The notes under the pieces are model-generated. The model had not been told where the DNA came from, did no database searches, and saw nothing but the letters and a program-made list of their open reading frames with translations. A program made the position numbers and the translations under genes. From Flavobacterium psychrotolerans (GTDB lineage: Bacteria; Bacteroidota; Bacteroidia; Flavobacteriales; Flavobacteriaceae), in contig NZ_QCZI01000017.1 in assembly GCF_003097635.1 (NCBI RefSeq), forward strand, positions 1-64,000: a DNA stretch of 64,000 nucleotides, read 5' to 3'. Shown piece after piece: positions 45,081 through 55,233 of the stretch. Position 1 is the first letter of the stretch; every line of letters starts with the position of its first letter.

Positions 45081-46865
45081 TTATTCTATCGTCATCGATT
45101 TCAGTTTGCTTCGATAGGCTTCAAGTGCAATGGATTTAGAGATAAAACCGTAATATTTTCCATTTTTAAGTACTGGCAGGAAGGCAACCTTGGAAGATTC
45201 AAATTTGTTCATCACAGTTTCCATAGTGTCAACGGGATAAATAATTTCCATTGGATCTTTCATTACGTCCTTCACGGAGGTGTATTTAACTTTGAAATTA
45301 CTAAATATAATTTCTCTAATGTCATTAAAGTGAATTACACCAAGAAGTCTATTTTCTGAATTTACCACCGCAAAAACCACTTGGTTAGAATGTGAAATTA
45401 AATCAACTAATCGTTCTAAATTTTCATCTGCTGAAATGGTCAAATAATCGGTTTGAATGATTTTTTCGGTTTCAATTGTCGAAAGGATATTGGTGTCTTT
45501 GTTGCTCGTAAAAGCATTTCCTTTTTTTGCCAAATTTTTAACATCCATAGAATGTTTTTCAAACCGTTTTGAAATAGCGAAGCTTATAGAGGAAACGATC
45601 ATCAACGGAATCATCAAATTATAACCTCCGGTAATCTCAGCAATCAGGAAAATGGCTGTTAATGGTGCATGAAACAATCCACTTAGAATACCTGCCATTC
45701 CCACCATGGTAAAATTACTGATGGGCAATTTAGTGAGCCCCGTAAGATTTAAAAACTTAGAAAAGAAAAAACCAACATACGAACCTAAAAAGAGAGAAGG
45801 AGCAAAGTTTCCACCATTTCCACCACTTCCTAAAGTGATTCCGGTAGCAAAAACTTTCAGCATCATTGTGCATCCCACAAAAAGGAGTAGTGCCCAACTG
45901 TTGTTTCTAAAATCGCTGAATAACGTGTTTTCCAATAATTTTCCGGGATCATTTTCAGACAATGTTTTGATGCTTTCATAACCTTCTCCAAAAAGAGTTG
46001 GGAAAACAAAAATAATTATAGCTAAAAGAGACGCTCCAAACAGCGCTTTTTTATAGGGTTTAAATCGCAATCGGGTAAAAATATGCTCTATTCTCTGAAA
46101 GTTTCGGGAATAATAAACAGAAATAAACCCCGTAAACAAGCCCAATAAGACGTAATAGGGAATATTGTGATAGTTGAAAGTTTGTTGCTGTTTGAAATTC
46201 AACAATATAGATTCATCCAAAGCAATCACGGAAACTAGCGCACCAGTGGCAGCAGCTATCATGATTGGCGTAAAGGCAGAAATACTTACATCAACCAATA
46301 ATACTTCTATGGCAAATAAAACTCCGGCAATTGGGGCGTTAAAGGCGGCGGCAATACCTGCAGCAACTCCGCAACCAATGAGAAGCGTTCTGTCTTTATA
46401 GCTTAATTTGTATTTTTGGGCATAGTTAGAACCGAAAGCGGCCCCTGTGATTACAATGGGACTTTCTAAACCCGCGGAGCCTCCCAAACCCACAGTAAGT
46501 GAACTTGTAATGATTTGGGCATACATTTGTTTTTTTGGAATAATGCTCGCCTTTTTTGCAACAGCAAACAGTATCTGGGATGTTCCTTTTTCTATTGTGC
46601 CTCCTAAAACTCTTTTTATTACAAAAACGGTGAGTAAAATCCCTATTATAGGCAGGATACTGTTAATGAAACTCAATTTTAAAATCCCATTGATGTAAGT
46701 GGCAAATGAAAAGACCCAGTGTGCAAAAGTTTTTAACACAATTACTGCAAAAGCAGCCGAAATACCAACCAAAACACTAGACATGAAAATGAATTGCTTG
46801 TTAGTGAGTTTGGCTTGTCCCCAAACAATTAGTTTTTCGAGTCTGTTAAGGTATTTTCTAAACAT
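45081..46865 (-). CDS. ClC-family chloride channel or antiporter with CBS domains
   Basis: The 594-residue membrane protein has about ten or more hydrophobic segments (about 25-420). ClC selectivity motifs are present as GLGGSAGLESPIV, which keeps the gating glutamate, and GSGGNGGNFAPSLFLG. Two C-terminal CBS domains follow (about 455-590, with ENRLLGVIHFNDIREI and NGKYYGFISKSIALEAY); these usually bind adenine nucleotides and control gating. Whether it is a channel or a proton-coupled exchanger cannot be decided here. It lies 40 bases upstream of the alkD gene's end. Confidence 0.93.
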   Translation of the reverse strand: MFRKYLNRLEKLIVWGQAKLTNKQFIFMSSVLVGISAAFAVIVLKTFAHWVFSFATYINGILKLSFINSILPIIGILLTVFVIKRVLGGTIEKGTSQILFAVAKKASIIPKKQMYAQIITSSLTVGLGGSAGLESPIVITGAAFGSNYAQKYKLSYKDRTLLIGCGVAAGIAAAFNAPIAGVLFAIEVLLVDVSISAFTPIMIAAATGALVSVIALDESILLNFKQQQTFNYHNIPYYVLLGLFTGFISVYYSRNFQRIEHIFTRLRFKPYKKALFGASLLAIIIFVFPTLFGEGYESIKTLSENDPGKLLENTLFSDFRNNSWALLLFVGCTMMLKVFATGITLGSGGNGGNFAPSLFLGSYVGFFFSKFLNLTGLTKLPISNFTMVGMAGILSGLFHAPLTAIFLIAEITGGYNLMIPLMIVSSISFAISKRFEKHSMDVKNLAKKGNAFTSNKDTNILSTIETEKIIQTDYLTISADENLERLVDLISHSNQVVFAVVNSENRLLGVIHFNDIREIIFSNFKVKYTSVKDVMKDPMEIIYPVDTMETVMNKFESSKVAFLPVLKNGKYYGFISKSIALEAYRSKLKSMTIE

Positions 46866-46905
46866 TTATTTTTTGTAAAAATGCTAATTTACTATTATTT
46901 TGAGT

Positions 46906-47574
46906 TTAATGTAAATTTTTTAATGCTTCTTTTTTACTTAAAGGTTTTAAATTGGTTTGATTTACAAAGGTTTTGACCAATTCCGGATTTGTTTTCCCAT
47001 ATTCCCGCAAAGCCCAGCCAATTGCTTTTTGGATAAAAAATGCTGAGGAATCGGAATGTTTTATGCATTCCGAAAATAATATTTCGGCGTTTGTTTTTTG
47101 TTTGTAACCCAATTGAAAAAGTAGGGCACTTCTATTGAGCCACATATTATCGGAATTGGAAAATCGCTCTATTACATTTGTTGTTTCTTCGGGGAATTCT
47201 AACAAATATTCTCCCAAGATAAATTTAGAAATGGTATCTACACTATCCCACCACGAATGGGTAATCAGTAGTTTTTCAATGAGTTGAATGTCTTCCTTGA
47301 TATAATTTTTCTTTAGCGTTTGCATCAGAATTTCAATGGCACAATAATGCAACTCTCTCTGTTTTTTTACGAATAAATCCCAAGCAATTTTTCTGGAATT
47401 GCGAGATACTTCCTCTTTATGTTGTTTAAGGATTGTTTTAAAAATAGCTCTTCTTTCCGTTGTTTTTATTCCAAAAAAGATAAAATGATTTCTCATGTAT
47501 TTTTCCATAGCAACAGCCATTTCACTATTACTATTTTCCTGAAATGCGGACTTTAATTCACTTATAAAACTCAT
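46906..47574 (-). CDS. DNA alkylation repair protein, AlkD-like
   Basis: The 222-residue protein made of HEAT-like helical repeats matches the AlkD family of DNA glycosylases, which remove bulky or positively charged alkylated bases such as 3-methyladenine without base flipping. Family segments are HFIFFGIKTTERR, KQRELHYCAIEIL, THSWWDSVDTISK (with the conserved Trp and Asp of the active groove) and FIQKAIGWALREYGK. It is cytosolic and of normal length. The ggt gene lies upstream on the same strand with 92 bases between. Confidence 0.9.
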   Translation of the reverse strand: MSFISELKSAFQENSNSEMAVAMEKYMRNHFIFFGIKTTERRAIFKTILKQHKEEVSRNSRKIAWDLFVKKQRELHYCAIEILMQTLKKNYIKEDIQLIEKLLITHSWWDSVDTISKFILGEYLLEFPEETTNVIERFSNSDNMWLNRSALLFQLGYKQKTNAEILFSECIKHSDSSAFFIQKAIGWALREYGKTNPELVKTFVNQTNLKPLSKKEALKNLH

Positions 47575-47666
47575 AAAATTAATTTAAATGTCAATAACAA
47601 AGGGAATAGGATGGAAAAAGCAAACATCAGCATTTCTGTATTCTCTTATATCCCTGTCTTTTATCC

Positions 47667-49346
47667 CTAAAACCCCACTGCCTTATCATCGCCTCTATAA
47701 TCGGCTCCACCCTCCAGTTTTTTATTTGGAAGAACCAATATTGCATCTACTTTTCCTATCACTGGCGTATTTTTTTCGTTGATGATATAGCCTTTTTTAC
47801 GCAAATTTGTAATGATTTCATTAGAAAAACCATTGGGCTCAACAATAACTTCGTCGGGTTTCCATTGGTGATGGAATCTTGGTGCATTTACGGCCTCTTG
47901 CATATTCATTTTGTATTCATAAACATTCAATATGGTTTGCAAAACAGAGGTAATAATTGTTGAACCTCCGGGAGAGCCAAGTACCAGAAACAATTTTCCT
48001 TTTTTCTCGACAATTGTTGGAGTCATAGAACTCAACATGCGTTTTTCTGGCGTTATGCTATTGGCTTTTGAGCCAACTAAGCCATAGGAATTCGGAACTC
48101 CTGGTTTGGCGCTAAAATCGTCCATTTCATTATTGAAAAAGAAACCTAATTCGTCCGAATATAATTTAGAACCATAGGCACCATTTAAGGTTGTAGTTGC
48201 TGAAACCGCATTTCCATCAGCATCCACAATCGAATAATGGGTAGTTTCACTGCTTTCGGAAATCGCTATATTTCCATGAGAAACGTCTGAGGATAAAGTG
48301 GCTTTTTCCCAATTGAAAGTATTCATTTTGTTTTTTAAATAATGTTTCTTAAGTAGTTTATTTTTAGGGATTTCAATAAAATCAGGATCGCCTAAAAAAT
48401 AATTTCTATCGGCATAGGCTCTTCGTTCCGCTTCGGTAATTACTTGGATTGCTTTTTCTGAATTGTGTCCGAATTTTGAAAGAGGAAAGGGTTCAATCAT
48501 TTTCATGATTTGTCCCAAAGTAATTCCGCCGCTTGAAGGTGGCGCCATCGAAATGACTTTTAAATCCTTGTACTTAAAATTTATTGGAGTTCTCCATTTG
48601 GCTTCATATTTCGACAAATCTTGCATCGTAATAATCCCACCATTTTTTTGGATAAATGCAACTATTTTCTGGGCAGTTTCTCCTTTGTAAAATTCGTCCT
48701 TGCCGTTTTTCATTATTCGGGTTAATGTTTCGGCAAGAGCAGGGTACTTTATGGTGTCGCCAATTTTATAATGATGAGCCAACAAGGATTCGGTTCCGTT
48801 GATTTTGACAATAGCATCATGATGGGTTAGCAACTGTTTTTCTTGCTTAAGGGTAACCACAATTCCTTTTTTTGCTAAGGCAATGACAGGATTCATGATT
48901 TCCTCCATGGAAAGTTTTCCGAATTTTTCGTGAACGGCAAAAATTCCGGCTATGGTTCCTGGAACACCAATGGCCAAAGCGCCATCAACGCTCAAATTAG
49001 GAATCACGTTTCCCGTTGTGTCTAAAAACATGTCTTTTGAAGCTGCCAATGGTGCTTTTTCCCGATAATCCAATGATCCAATTTCACCGTTTGCTTTTCT
49101 GTACACCATAAAGCCGCCACCGCCAATATTTCCCGCATAGGGATAGGCGACAGCCAGTGCCAATTCGGTGGCAACCATGGCGTCAAAAGCGTTACCTCCT
49201 TTTTTAAGTATATCAATTCCTATTTGAGATGCTTCTTCTCGAGCAGAAACCACCATGGATTTTGAAGCAATCAAGCCAGTTTGTGCACTAATTTTATGAG
49301 GAAATAAAAGGAAAAAACAGGAAATAATCAATATCGTCTGTTTCAT
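47667..49346 (-). CDS. ggt: Gamma-glutamyltransferase
   Basis: The 559-residue enzyme is exported by a signal peptide ([22 protein letters not shown]) and matures by self-cleavage at the threonine of [15 protein letters not shown], which becomes the catalytic residue of the small subunit. Other family segments are [23 protein letters not shown] and [14 protein letters not shown]. It hydrolyses glutathione and other gamma-glutamyl compounds, or transfers the glutamyl group, in the periplasm. Its start overlaps the stop of acpH by 4 bases, so the two are translationally coupled. Confidence 0.95.
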   Translation of the reverse strand: MKQTILIISCFFLLFPHKISAQTGLIASKSMVVSAREEASQIGIDILKKGGNAFDAMVATELALAVAYPYAGNIGGGGFMVYRKANGEIGSLDYREKAPLAASKDMFLDTTGNVIPNLSVDGALAIGVPGTIAGIFAVHEKFGKLSMEEIMNPVIALAKKGIVVTLKQEKQLLTHHDAIVKINGTESLLAHHYKIGDTIKYPALAETLTRIMKNGKDEFYKGETAQKIVAFIQKNGGIITMQDLSKYEAKWRTPINFKYKDLKVISMAPPSSGGITLGQIMKMIEPFPLSKFGHNSEKAIQVITEAERRAYADRNYFLGDPDFIEIPKNKLLKKHYLKNKMNTFNWEKATLSSDVSHGNIAISESSETTHYSIVDADGNAVSATTTLNGAYGSKLYSDELGFFFNNEMDDFSAKPGVPNSYGLVGSKANSITPEKRMLSSMTPTIVEKKGKLFLVLGSPGGSTIITSVLQTILNVYEYKMNMQEAVNAPRFHHQWKPDEVIVEPNGFSNEIITNLRKKGYIINEKNTPVIGKVDAILVLPNKKLEGGADYRGDDKAVGF

Positions 49347-49918
49347 AAATTTTGTGATGAAAAGGTTCTGATATCTTCAAAAAATGTGGTGAATTCCAAC
49401 TCAAATTCCGCATAATAGGTTCTCAATTCCAGAATTGAAAAGCGCATATTCGAATCGTTTTTTATCCGGCTGTCCATTTGGGTTAAAATACGCTCAATGC
49501 CTTCGATGGTTTGGTAGCTCACCAGCCAATTGTGTTTTGTCATATAGGGCATCATTCCTTTTGTTCTTTCGGTCAAAAAATCATAGTTTTCTTCTAAGGA
49601 CTGATAAAAACGCGCAGCAAAATCTTCCAATTTCTCGTCGGAATAGTTTTTGAAATTTTTAGCCAGAAAATGATCGTAAAAAACGTCTACAATTACGCCC
49701 GCATAATGATGGTACTTTTCGTGTAATCGTTTGGTGCTCTCTCTGAAAACGGGATGTGCATCGGTAAAGGTGTCGATGCCGCGATGCAAATGAATGCCTT
49801 TCTGAATATCGGATGGGAAGGTATCAAAATGCTTTCCACGAATGCCATCGGCCATAAAATTGCCAATTTTAATAAGATCATTATCGCCAGAAAGATAGAT
49901 ATGTGCCAAAAAGTTCAT
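49343..49918 (-). CDS. acpH: Acyl carrier protein phosphodiesterase
   Basis: The 191-residue protein has the AcpH (DUF479) pattern from the first residues: [50 protein letters not shown] and [15 protein letters not shown]. The repeated His and Asp residues form the metal site of an HD-like fold that removes 4'-phosphopantetheine from acyl carrier protein. It is the first gene of a coupled pair with ggt (4-base overlap). No link between the two functions is known. Confidence 0.9.
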   Translation of the reverse strand: MNFLAHIYLSGDNDLIKIGNFMADGIRGKHFDTFPSDIQKGIHLHRGIDTFTDAHPVFRESTKRLHEKYHHYAGVIVDVFYDHFLAKNFKNYSDEKLEDFAARFYQSLEENYDFLTERTKGMMPYMTKHNWLVSYQTIEGIERILTQMDSRIKNDSNMRFSILELRTYYAEFELEFTTFFEDIRTFSSQNL

Positions 49919-50226
49919 TTTTACATCAGGTTTTACGGTTCTAAAAATACCATGTTATGGGGTTAACCATTTGTAAATGTATAAAAAACTTTTTTACTAC
50001 AGGATTAAATAGAATTTCTATCGTAATGAACTTTTTCAGGAAGTTAAAAAGACAATGCATAGATAAAGAGACAATTAATGATGATTTTTTTATAATTGTA
50101 TGATTATTTCTTAAATGAAAATGAATCATTCAATCCCGAAATTCTTTTTTTACAAAAACTTAGTTGCAAGCTTGTTTAGTTAATCGGCAACTTTTTTATA
50201 TTTGTATCAAATAACAAATCAAAAAA
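49919..50226. other. Divergent intergenic region acpH/glmM
   Basis: About 300 AT-rich bases between divergent genes. The glmM promoter at 50172-50204 is the only recognisable element. No gene or hairpin of note is seen. Confidence 0.5.
50172..50204 (+). promoter_or_regulatory. Bacteroidetes-type promoter of glmM
   Basis: TATATTTG (50197-50204) matches the -7 consensus, and TTG at 50172-50174 lies 22 bases upstream. The ATG is at 50227, 22 bases after the box. Confidence 0.7.
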
Positions 50227-51615
50227 ATGACACTAATAAAATCAATATCAGGAATTCGAGGAACTATAGGTGGTAAAGTAGGGGATAACCTGACTCCGCT
50301 TGATGCCGTTAAATTTGCTTCGGCCTATGGAACTTGGCTGAAAGACTATTCTAAAAAAGAAAAACTTACGGTTGTTATTGGTCGTGATGCCCGAATTTCG
50401 GGACCTATGATCCATAATTTGGTGGTGAACACGTTAATTGGTTTAGGAATTGATGTCATTGATTTAGGTCTTTCTACAACACCAACGGTTGAAGTGGCAG
50501 TGCCTTTAGAAAAAGCCGACGGCGGAATTATCCTAACGGCTTCACACAATCCGAAACAATGGAATGCCTTGAAATTATTGAATGAAAAAGGGGAGTTCTT
50601 GAACGGAGCCGAAGGAGAGAAAATTCTCCAAATTGCTGAAGCCGAAGCTTTTGATTTTTTGGATGTGGATAGTTTGGGAACCATTACCGAAAATGATGCC
50701 TACATGGACATTCATATTGATGAAGTGTTGAATTTGCCTTTAGTGGATGTTGAAGCGGTAAAAGCCGCCAAATTTAAGGTGGTGGTTGATGGTGTAAATT
50801 CATCCGGGGGGATCATTATCCCAAAATTATTGGAATTGATGGGTGTTGAAGTCGTGAAATTATACTGCGAACCCAACGGACATTTTCCTCACAATCCAGA
50901 ACCTTTAAAGGAACATTTAACGGATATTTCAGAATTGGTGGTTAAAGAAAAAGCCCATTTGGGTGTTGTGGTAGATCCAGATGTAGATCGTTTGGCTTTC
51001 ATTTGTGAAGACGGTGAAATGTTTGGTGAGGAATACACTTTAGTGGCTTGCGCCGATTATGTGTTGAGCAAAACCCCTGGGAATACGGTTTCCAATATGT
51101 CTTCTTCTCGAGCGTTACGTGACGTGACCAACAACCACAACGGAAGTTACGAAGCCAGTGCGGTAGGAGAGGTGAACGTGGTGGAATTAATGAAAAAAAA
51201 TCACGCTATAATTGGAGGAGAAGGCAATGGAGGAATTATTTATCCGGAACTGCATTACGGACGTGATAGTTTGGTAGGTGTGGCTTTGTTTTTAACGCAT
51301 TTAGCCAACAAAAAAATGACGGTTTCTGCCTTGCGAGCTTCGTATCCGGAATACTACATGAGCAAAAACAAAATTGAGTTGACGCCACAAATAGATGTCG
51401 ATGCGATTCTTGTGGCCATGACCGAGAAATACAAAAATGAAAACATCACTACGATTGATGGGGTAAAAATTGACTTTGCTGAAAATTGGGTACATTTAAG
51501 AAAATCGAATACCGAACCTATTATCCGAATTTATACCGAAGCTCCTTCTCAAGGTCAAGCTGATATCTTAGCCTTAAGAATCATTGATGAGATAAAAGCT
51601 ATAGCTGGGATTTAA
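50227..51615 (+). CDS. glmM: Phosphoglucosamine mutase
   Basis: The 462-residue enzyme converts glucosamine 6-phosphate to the 1-phosphate for UDP-GlcNAc, peptidoglycan and lipid A. The phosphoserine loop reads ILTASHNPKQWNALKLL, the metal loop VVDPDVDRLAF, the sugar loop GGEGNGGIIYPELHYGRDS and the phosphate-binding end RKSNTEPIIRIYTEA. The sugar loop EGNGG is the type found in Bacteroidetes and archaea, where the same family can also act on other phosphosugars. The gene is monocistronic with a good promoter. Confidence 0.92.
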   Translation: MTLIKSISGIRGTIGGKVGDNLTPLDAVKFASAYGTWLKDYSKKEKLTVVIGRDARISGPMIHNLVVNTLIGLGIDVIDLGLSTTPTVEVAVPLEKADGGIILTASHNPKQWNALKLLNEKGEFLNGAEGEKILQIAEAEAFDFLDVDSLGTITENDAYMDIHIDEVLNLPLVDVEAVKAAKFKVVVDGVNSSGGIIIPKLLELMGVEVVKLYCEPNGHFPHNPEPLKEHLTDISELVVKEKAHLGVVVDPDVDRLAFICEDGEMFGEEYTLVACADYVLSKTPGNTVSNMSSSRALRDVTNNHNGSYEASAVGEVNVVELMKKNHAIIGGEGNGGIIYPELHYGRDSLVGVALFLTHLANKKMTVSALRASYPEYYMSKNKIELTPQIDVDAILVAMTEKYKNENITTIDGVKIDFAENWVHLRKSNTEPIIRIYTEAPSQGQADILALRIIDEIKAIAGI

Positions 51616-51701
51616 ACTAATGTGTTTGTCGAATCAACAACAGTCATGAAGAACACGGTCATGCACGATTACAAACGTCATCCACAACACAACTAGGATT
51701 G

Positions 51702-51929
51702 TTAGCAAATTAATAATTGTGAATGTTTTTGAATAGTTGATTTGAACAGACTTGCCACTATTTCTTTTAACGTAAAACATAGAAGCAACTGAATCAGAGC
51801 CAGTACCCAAAACACAAAAATTCCAGAATACAGACCCGTAATTGCAACACCAATAATGCTGAGTATTGCAGCCGTAAGGGTTACTACCATTGCTATGGAA
51901 GTAACAACGCTAAATGTTTTTGTTTCCAT
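51702..51929 (-). CDS. Small two-helix membrane protein
   Basis: This 75-residue protein has hydrophobic segments at about 10-33 and 36-60 and a short polar tail. I recognise no family. The start is an ATG followed by ETKTFSVVTSIAM. It lies alone between glmM (convergent) and a VOC protein gene on the same strand. Too little is present to suggest a function. Confidence 0.6.
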   Translation of the reverse strand: METKTFSVVTSIAMVVTLTAAILSIIGVAITGLYSGIFVFWVLALIQLLLCFTLKEIVASLFKSTIQKHSQLLIC

Positions 51930-52063
51930 TTTGATTTGATATCCTATTTTGTTTAAAGTTAGCTTCTATTTAAATGAAGTTGTTATTTTAGCTTTTGCGG
52001 AAAAGTATTTTTTTGGAGAGGTTGGGTGGCAGCTACCGCTGTTAGGCGTTTGTTATTTTCTGC

Positions 52064-52501
52064 TTATACTTTTCCGTTATATTTTGGATCAAAATCCACA
52101 ATCCATTCAATACCGAATTTGTCTCTAAACATCCCAAAATAGGAACCCCAAGGGCTGTCATCAATAGGCACTTCAATAGTTCCGCCTGCTGAAAGTCCGC
52201 TAAATAACTTGTCTGCTTCTTCACGATTTTCTGCGCTAATAGCTATTTTAGATCTGTTTTCATTTTCATTTACTTGACCCATACTTTCTGGAACATCATT
52301 GCCCATTAAAATATTTTTGCCAATAGGCAAAGCAATGTGCATTATTTTATTGGCCTCATTTTCTGCTATTGGATATTCAGGGCTAGATATATCTTTGAAA
52401 CGCATAATCTTTGCGAACTCTCCACCAAATACTGATTTGTAAAAAAGGAATGCTTCTTCGGCATTTCCGTTGAAGTTAATGTGAGGATTGATAAGTGCCA
52501 T
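52064..52501 (-). CDS. VOC-family (PhnB-like) protein
   Basis: The 145-residue protein belongs to the vicinal oxygen chelate superfamily, PhnB/3-demethylubiquinone-methyltransferase-like branch: NPHINFNGNAEEAFLFYKSVFGGEF at the start, MHIALPIGKNILMGNDVPESM in the middle, and the ending SPWGSYFGMFRDKFGIEWIVDFDP. Members are mostly of unknown substrate, and the name does not imply methyltransferase activity. The downstream sequence between this gene and the next small gene contains a GTTAGGC-type motif discussed in the findings. Confidence 0.9.
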   Translation of the reverse strand: MALINPHINFNGNAEEAFLFYKSVFGGEFAKIMRFKDISSPEYPIAENEANKIMHIALPIGKNILMGNDVPESMGQVNENENRSKIAISAENREEADKLFSGLSAGGTIEVPIDDSPWGSYFGMFRDKFGIEWIVDFDPKYNGKV

Positions 52502-52611
52502 AATTTTAATTTTTTAAGTTGTTGGTTTTAGGTCTTTAAAGATTTAAGTTCCAAGTAGTGCTAAAAAAAACCTTTCAAAAATATACCTGAAAAGGGTATT
52601 GGTACTATGTC

Positions 52612-53481
52612 TTAACGACGGTGTTTCCATCTTTTATGGGTCCATAAATAATATTCCGGAGCTTCATAAATTTGTTGTTCTACGAGTTTTAGGAATTGAT
52701 TTGTAATTTCATAATTGGGAACACTTTTGGGATTTTCGGAAAGGACTTCAAAACTGGCTTCATAATAGCCTCGTTTTACTTTTTTTGTCCGAAGGAAAAT
52801 AACGTTCATGTCGTATTTTTTTGATAACATTTCTGCTCCGGTATGAACAGGAACCTCAATGCCCATGAAAGTATGCCAATGAAAGACAGAAGTTATTTTT
52901 GGGGATTGGTCACTTGCAAACCCATAAAGACTTAATGTTTTGTTTCTGTAATTTCCCGCTATTACCGGAATTGTGTTTTTTGTAGTTATAAGAAAAGCTT
53001 TAAATTTGGAGCGAATGTGATGCACTAATTTATCAAAATAGATATTGTTTATTTTTTTATAGATGCCGTATCCTTTATAATTAATGTGTCTGTTTAGGGA
53101 GACTGCCCATTCATAACTAGCATAGTGGGCACACATTAAGGCAATGCTTTTTTGTTTTTTTTCAAGTTCCTTATAAACCTCAAGATTTGTAATAACGTAT
53201 CGTTTATCAATTTCTTTTTCAGAAATAGTCATCGTTTTAATCATTTCCAGAAACATATCACACATGTGATGGTATGATTTTTTTTCAATAACCAGTCGTT
53301 CTTGTTTTGATAAATGGGGTAAAGCTAGGGTTAAATTTTCTCGAACAGTTTTTTTTCGGTAACCAATTATATAATAGACAATTCCGTAAACAATGTCAGA
53401 GAAAAAGTACAATACTCGAAACGGTAATATGGAGACGAACCAAAGAAAAGGATATACAAGAATATAAACTAAAAATTGCAT
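52612..53481 (-). CDS. Lipid A-type lysophospholipid acyltransferase
   Basis: The 289-residue protein starts best at the ATG at 53481 (MQFLVYILVYPFLWF), because a TATATTTG promoter box lies between it and an earlier ATG at 53508. It has an N-terminal membrane anchor (about 1-20). The catalytic motif is HYASYEW (His-x4-Glu) in MCAHYASYEWAV, followed by a second conserved segment IYKKINNIYFDKLV. Members of the LpxL/HtrB family add secondary acyl chains to lipid A, or act on other lipids; in Bacteroidetes the exact substrate varies. It is divergent from the rhomboid gene. Confidence 0.88.
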   Translation of the reverse strand: MQFLVYILVYPFLWFVSILPFRVLYFFSDIVYGIVYYIIGYRKKTVRENLTLALPHLSKQERLVIEKKSYHHMCDMFLEMIKTMTISEKEIDKRYVITNLEVYKELEKKQKSIALMCAHYASYEWAVSLNRHINYKGYGIYKKINNIYFDKLVHHIRSKFKAFLITTKNTIPVIAGNYRNKTLSLYGFASDQSPKITSVFHWHTFMGIEVPVHTGAEMLSKKYDMNVIFLRTKKVKRGYYEASFEVLSENPKSVPNYEITNQFLKLVEQQIYEAPEYYLWTHKRWKHRR

Positions 53482-53497
53482 TAAGTTAAATTTTTTA

Positions 53498-53505
53498 CAA
53501 ATATA
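53498..53505 (-). promoter_or_regulatory. -7 box that fixes the acyltransferase start
   Basis: TATATTTG on the minus strand lies just upstream of the ATG at 53481 and downstream of the alternative ATG at 53508. Transcription from it would begin after the first ATG, so the second is the likely start. Confidence 0.6.
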
Positions 53506-53588
53506 CATTTAAAACCATATTTACCCAGTGGAGTTTAACAAAAGCTAAAAAAACTATATCTATTTTTACGGCAAATAAAACAGACGAC

Positions 53589-54230
53589 ATGAATATAGTT
53601 CTTCTAGTGATTATTGCACTAAACTTAATTATAAGTTTTAAAGGTTTTGGGGATTTGACATTTTTTAGAAAATATGAATTTCATATCGGGAGCATTCGTT
53701 CCGGTGAACAAATCAGAATGATTTCCTCAGGTTTTCTGCATGCGGATATTGGACATTTATTTTTTAATATGTTTACGTTGTTTATGTTTGCGCCAGTAGT
53801 GATTAATCATCTGGAAAGTTTCTCTTTTTTGACCGTTTATGCCGCAAGTTTAATTTTTGGTAGTTTGCTAACGCTATATTTTCACAAGAACGATTATAAT
53901 TACCGTGCTATTGGAGCTTCGGGTGCGGTTACGGGCATTTTATATTCGGCTATATTATTGCAGCCGGACATGAGCTTATACTTGTTCTTTGTTCCGATCC
54001 CGATACCAGCGTATCTTTTCGGAATAGGGTATTTGTTATATTCTATTTACGGAATGAAAGCCAAGAATGATAACATAGGCCATACGGCGCATTTTGGAGG
54101 TGCTATTGGTGGTTATCTGATTACCATTCTAAAAGAACCACAAATGCTTACCGAAAACACCTTCATGGTGGTCTTATTGGCAATTCCCATTGTGATACTT
54201 TTTGTTATGGCTAAAATGGGAAAGCTATAA
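53589..54230 (+). CDS. Rhomboid-family intramembrane serine protease
   Basis: The 213-residue membrane protein has six hydrophobic segments. The catalytic serine is in GASGAVTGILYS and the histidine in HTAHFGGAIGGYL; the oxyanion Asn/His region reads HLFFNMFTLF. Rhomboids cut transmembrane substrates within the membrane. The N-terminal segment lacks an extra domain, so it is the basic six-helix form. The SIMPL protein gene follows after 50 bases. Confidence 0.93.
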   Translation: MNIVLLVIIALNLIISFKGFGDLTFFRKYEFHIGSIRSGEQIRMISSGFLHADIGHLFFNMFTLFMFAPVVINHLESFSFLTVYAASLIFGSLLTLYFHKNDYNYRAIGASGAVTGILYSAILLQPDMSLYLFFVPIPIPAYLFGIGYLLYSIYGMKAKNDNIGHTAHFGGAIGGYLITILKEPQMLTENTFMVVLLAIPIVILFVMAKMGKL

Positions 54231-54280
54231 TTGGCATAAGATTTGAATACAAATTTTGAAAACAAACTAAATCTATAAAA

Positions 54281-54973
54281 ATGAAAAAAGCAGCATTTAT
54301 TTTAATCATGGTTTTTACAACCCTATTACAGGCTCAAGAGCTAAAACAAGTTCCAATAATAAACGTATCGGGAGAAGGAAAAATAAAAGCAATTCCCGAT
54401 CAGGCCTCCATTTCCATTTCATTAGAAACTAAGGGAACTAATGCTGTGGATGTAAAAAAAGAGAATGACATTAAAATGGATGCAGTTTTAAAATTCATCA
54501 AAAAATCAGCTATTGCAAAAGAAGATTACCAAACCCAACGCGTTTCTTTGAATCCGAATTACGATTATGAAAAAAAGAAACACAATTACCTGGCAACTCA
54601 AACCGTTCAAATCCTTTTGAAAGATTTGTCAAAATACGATGCCTTAATTGACGGGTTAGTTGAAATAGGAATTAACAGAATTGACAATGTAGAGTTCAAG
54701 TCTTCAAAGTTTATCCAAATACAGTCTGACGCACGAAAATTGGCGGTTAAAGATGCTAAGGCAAAAGCAGAAGATTTTGTGTCTGTTTTGGGACAAAAAG
54801 TGGGTAAAGCCATTACAATTTCCGACAATTCACAAAATTACAATCCGCAACCAATTCGTTATGCTGCAATGAAAACGATGGCAATGGCGGATGCTTCAGA
54901 GTCAAGAGAAACCTTAGCAGCGGGAGAAATGGAAATAATTGTAAATGTAAGCGTGAGTTTTATTTTAGAGTAA
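54281..54973 (+). CDS. SIMPL-domain (DUF541) exported protein
   Basis: The 230-residue protein has a signal peptide (MKKAAFILIMVFTTLLQAQ) and a DUF541/SIMPL domain over almost all the rest: IINVSGEGKIKAIPDQASIS, then KKHNYLATQTVQILLKDLSKYDALIDGL and the C-terminal VNVSVSFILE. Members are periplasmic or outer-membrane associated and are tied to oxidative stress protection in some bacteria; the biochemical activity is unknown. It ends in front of a strong terminator shared with the tRNA-Tyr region. Confidence 0.88.
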   Translation: MKKAAFILIMVFTTLLQAQELKQVPIINVSGEGKIKAIPDQASISISLETKGTNAVDVKKENDIKMDAVLKFIKKSAIAKEDYQTQRVSLNPNYDYEKKKHNYLATQTVQILLKDLSKYDALIDGLVEIGINRIDNVEFKSSKFIQIQSDARKLAVKDAKAKAEDFVSVLGQKVGKAITISDNSQNYNPQPIRYAAMKTMAMADASESRETLAAGEMEIIVNVSVSFILE

Positions 54974-54992
54974 AAACAGCAATTTAATATAT

Positions 54993-55025
54993 GAAAAAAG
55001 TCCCAATTAATTGGGACTTTTTTTT
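54993..55025 (+). terminator. Terminator after the SIMPL gene
   Basis: The self-complementary stem AAAAAGTCCCAATT/AATTGGGACTTTTT is followed by further T residues. It is symmetric and may also end transcription of the oppositely oriented tRNA-Tyr gene. Confidence 0.9.
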
Positions 55026-55026
55026 G

Positions 55027-55107
55027 TGGGGAGAGCAGGATTCGAACCTGCGAAGTTCACACAGCAGATTTACAGTCTGCCCTCGTTGGCCGCTTGAGTA
55101 TCTCCCC
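55027..55107 (-). tRNA. tRNA-Tyr (GTA)
   Basis: On the minus strand the acceptor stem GGGGAGA pairs with TCTCCCC. The anticodon GTA lies in ACTGTAAATC, a long variable arm is present as in class II tRNA, and the T-loop is GGTTCGAATCC. CCA is not encoded by the terminal bases as read. Confidence 0.96.
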
Positions 55108-55233
55108 AGTAGTTGAAAAAATAGTATATATTTCCTCCAAGCGGTTGCAAATATAAAAACTGTTTCGATGTTTACAAACTAATTTAGAACTTAATTTTTA
55201 TGCATTTCTTAATCCTTTGGTATTGAATTAAAT

